A stretch of 6,183 bases of DNA from contig DMCT01000110.1 of assembly GCA_003446665.1 (NCBI GenBank), forward strand, positions 16,893 to 23,075. The letters run 5' to 3'. The DNA comes from Synergistaceae bacterium. GTDB taxonomy: Bacteria > Synergistota > Synergistia > Synergistales > Thermovirgaceae. Below, one piece after another: positions 6,130 through 6,183 of the stretch. Under the pieces are notes generated by a model. That model did not search any database. It was not told the origin of the DNA and saw only the letters and a program-made list of their open reading frames with translations. Position numbers and translations under genes: made by a program. Each line of letters opens with the position of its first letter. The stretch's first letter is position 1.

Positions 6130-6183
6130 ATTCACCACCCAGACCTTTTCGCCGTTCACCCACCGACTTCATGATACTACGCC

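Noticed and set aside
6130..6159. GTG at 6159 as the kinase start
   Set aside because: The GGTGG before it directly abuts the codon, leaving no spacing, while ATG 6129 has GGTGGTGA at proper distance. The longer start remains possible because the window ends just upstream.
5759..6172. Minus-strand open frame of 137 codons overlapping the kinase N-terminus
   Set aside because: It is an out-of-frame reading of the kinase gene, whose own frame has the transmembrane helix and Cache motifs.

Overview
The window carries five protein-coding genes and no RNA genes, mobile elements or CRISPR. It is densely packed, with moderate-to-high GC, AGG/CGC arginine codons, strong GGAGG-type ribosome binding sites and two TTG starts. 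Together with a GltPh-like amino-acid carrier, an aminotransferase and an amino-acid-type Cache sensor, this suggests an amino-acid-using anaerobe such as a Synergistota or Clostridia-like bacterium. That placement is a weak inference; no marker gene is present.

Layout. (1) Positions 1-1076, minus strand: a class V aminotransferase of the alanine-glyoxylate / serine-pyruvate type, cut off by the left edge of the window after 358 residues. (2) Positions 1077-1343: a divergent intergenic region in which promoter-like elements on the two strands overlap. (3) Positions 1344-2141, plus strand: an isochorismatase/nicotinamidase-fold cysteine hydrolase with an intact Asp-Lys-Cys triad, followed by a clear intrinsic terminator at 2172-2208. 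(4) Positions 2230-3513, minus strand: a dicarboxylate/amino acid:cation symporter closely matching GltPh at its substrate and sodium sites. (5) Positions 3514-3689: a regulatory gap with a promoter-like element, a 5' leader stem-loop and two similar imperfect palindromes. (6) Positions 3690-4328, minus strand: a NarL/FixJ response regulator. (7) Positions 4306-6129, minus strand: a membrane histidine kinase with a dCache sensor, overlapping the regulator gene by 23 bases.

How it may work. The kinase, regulator and carrier lie in the same orientation and read as one sensing-and-uptake module. An extracellular ligand, probably an amino acid, binds the Cache domain. HisKA_3 phosphorylates the NarL-type regulator, which may act at the paired palindromes just upstream of the carrier gene. 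The sensor motif (Y, R, W, D retained) and the carrier's acidic-substrate arginine both point to amino acids, with aspartate or glutamate the simplest guess. The aminotransferase and hydrolase next door could act on the imported compounds or their products, but the sequence does not show a common pathway.
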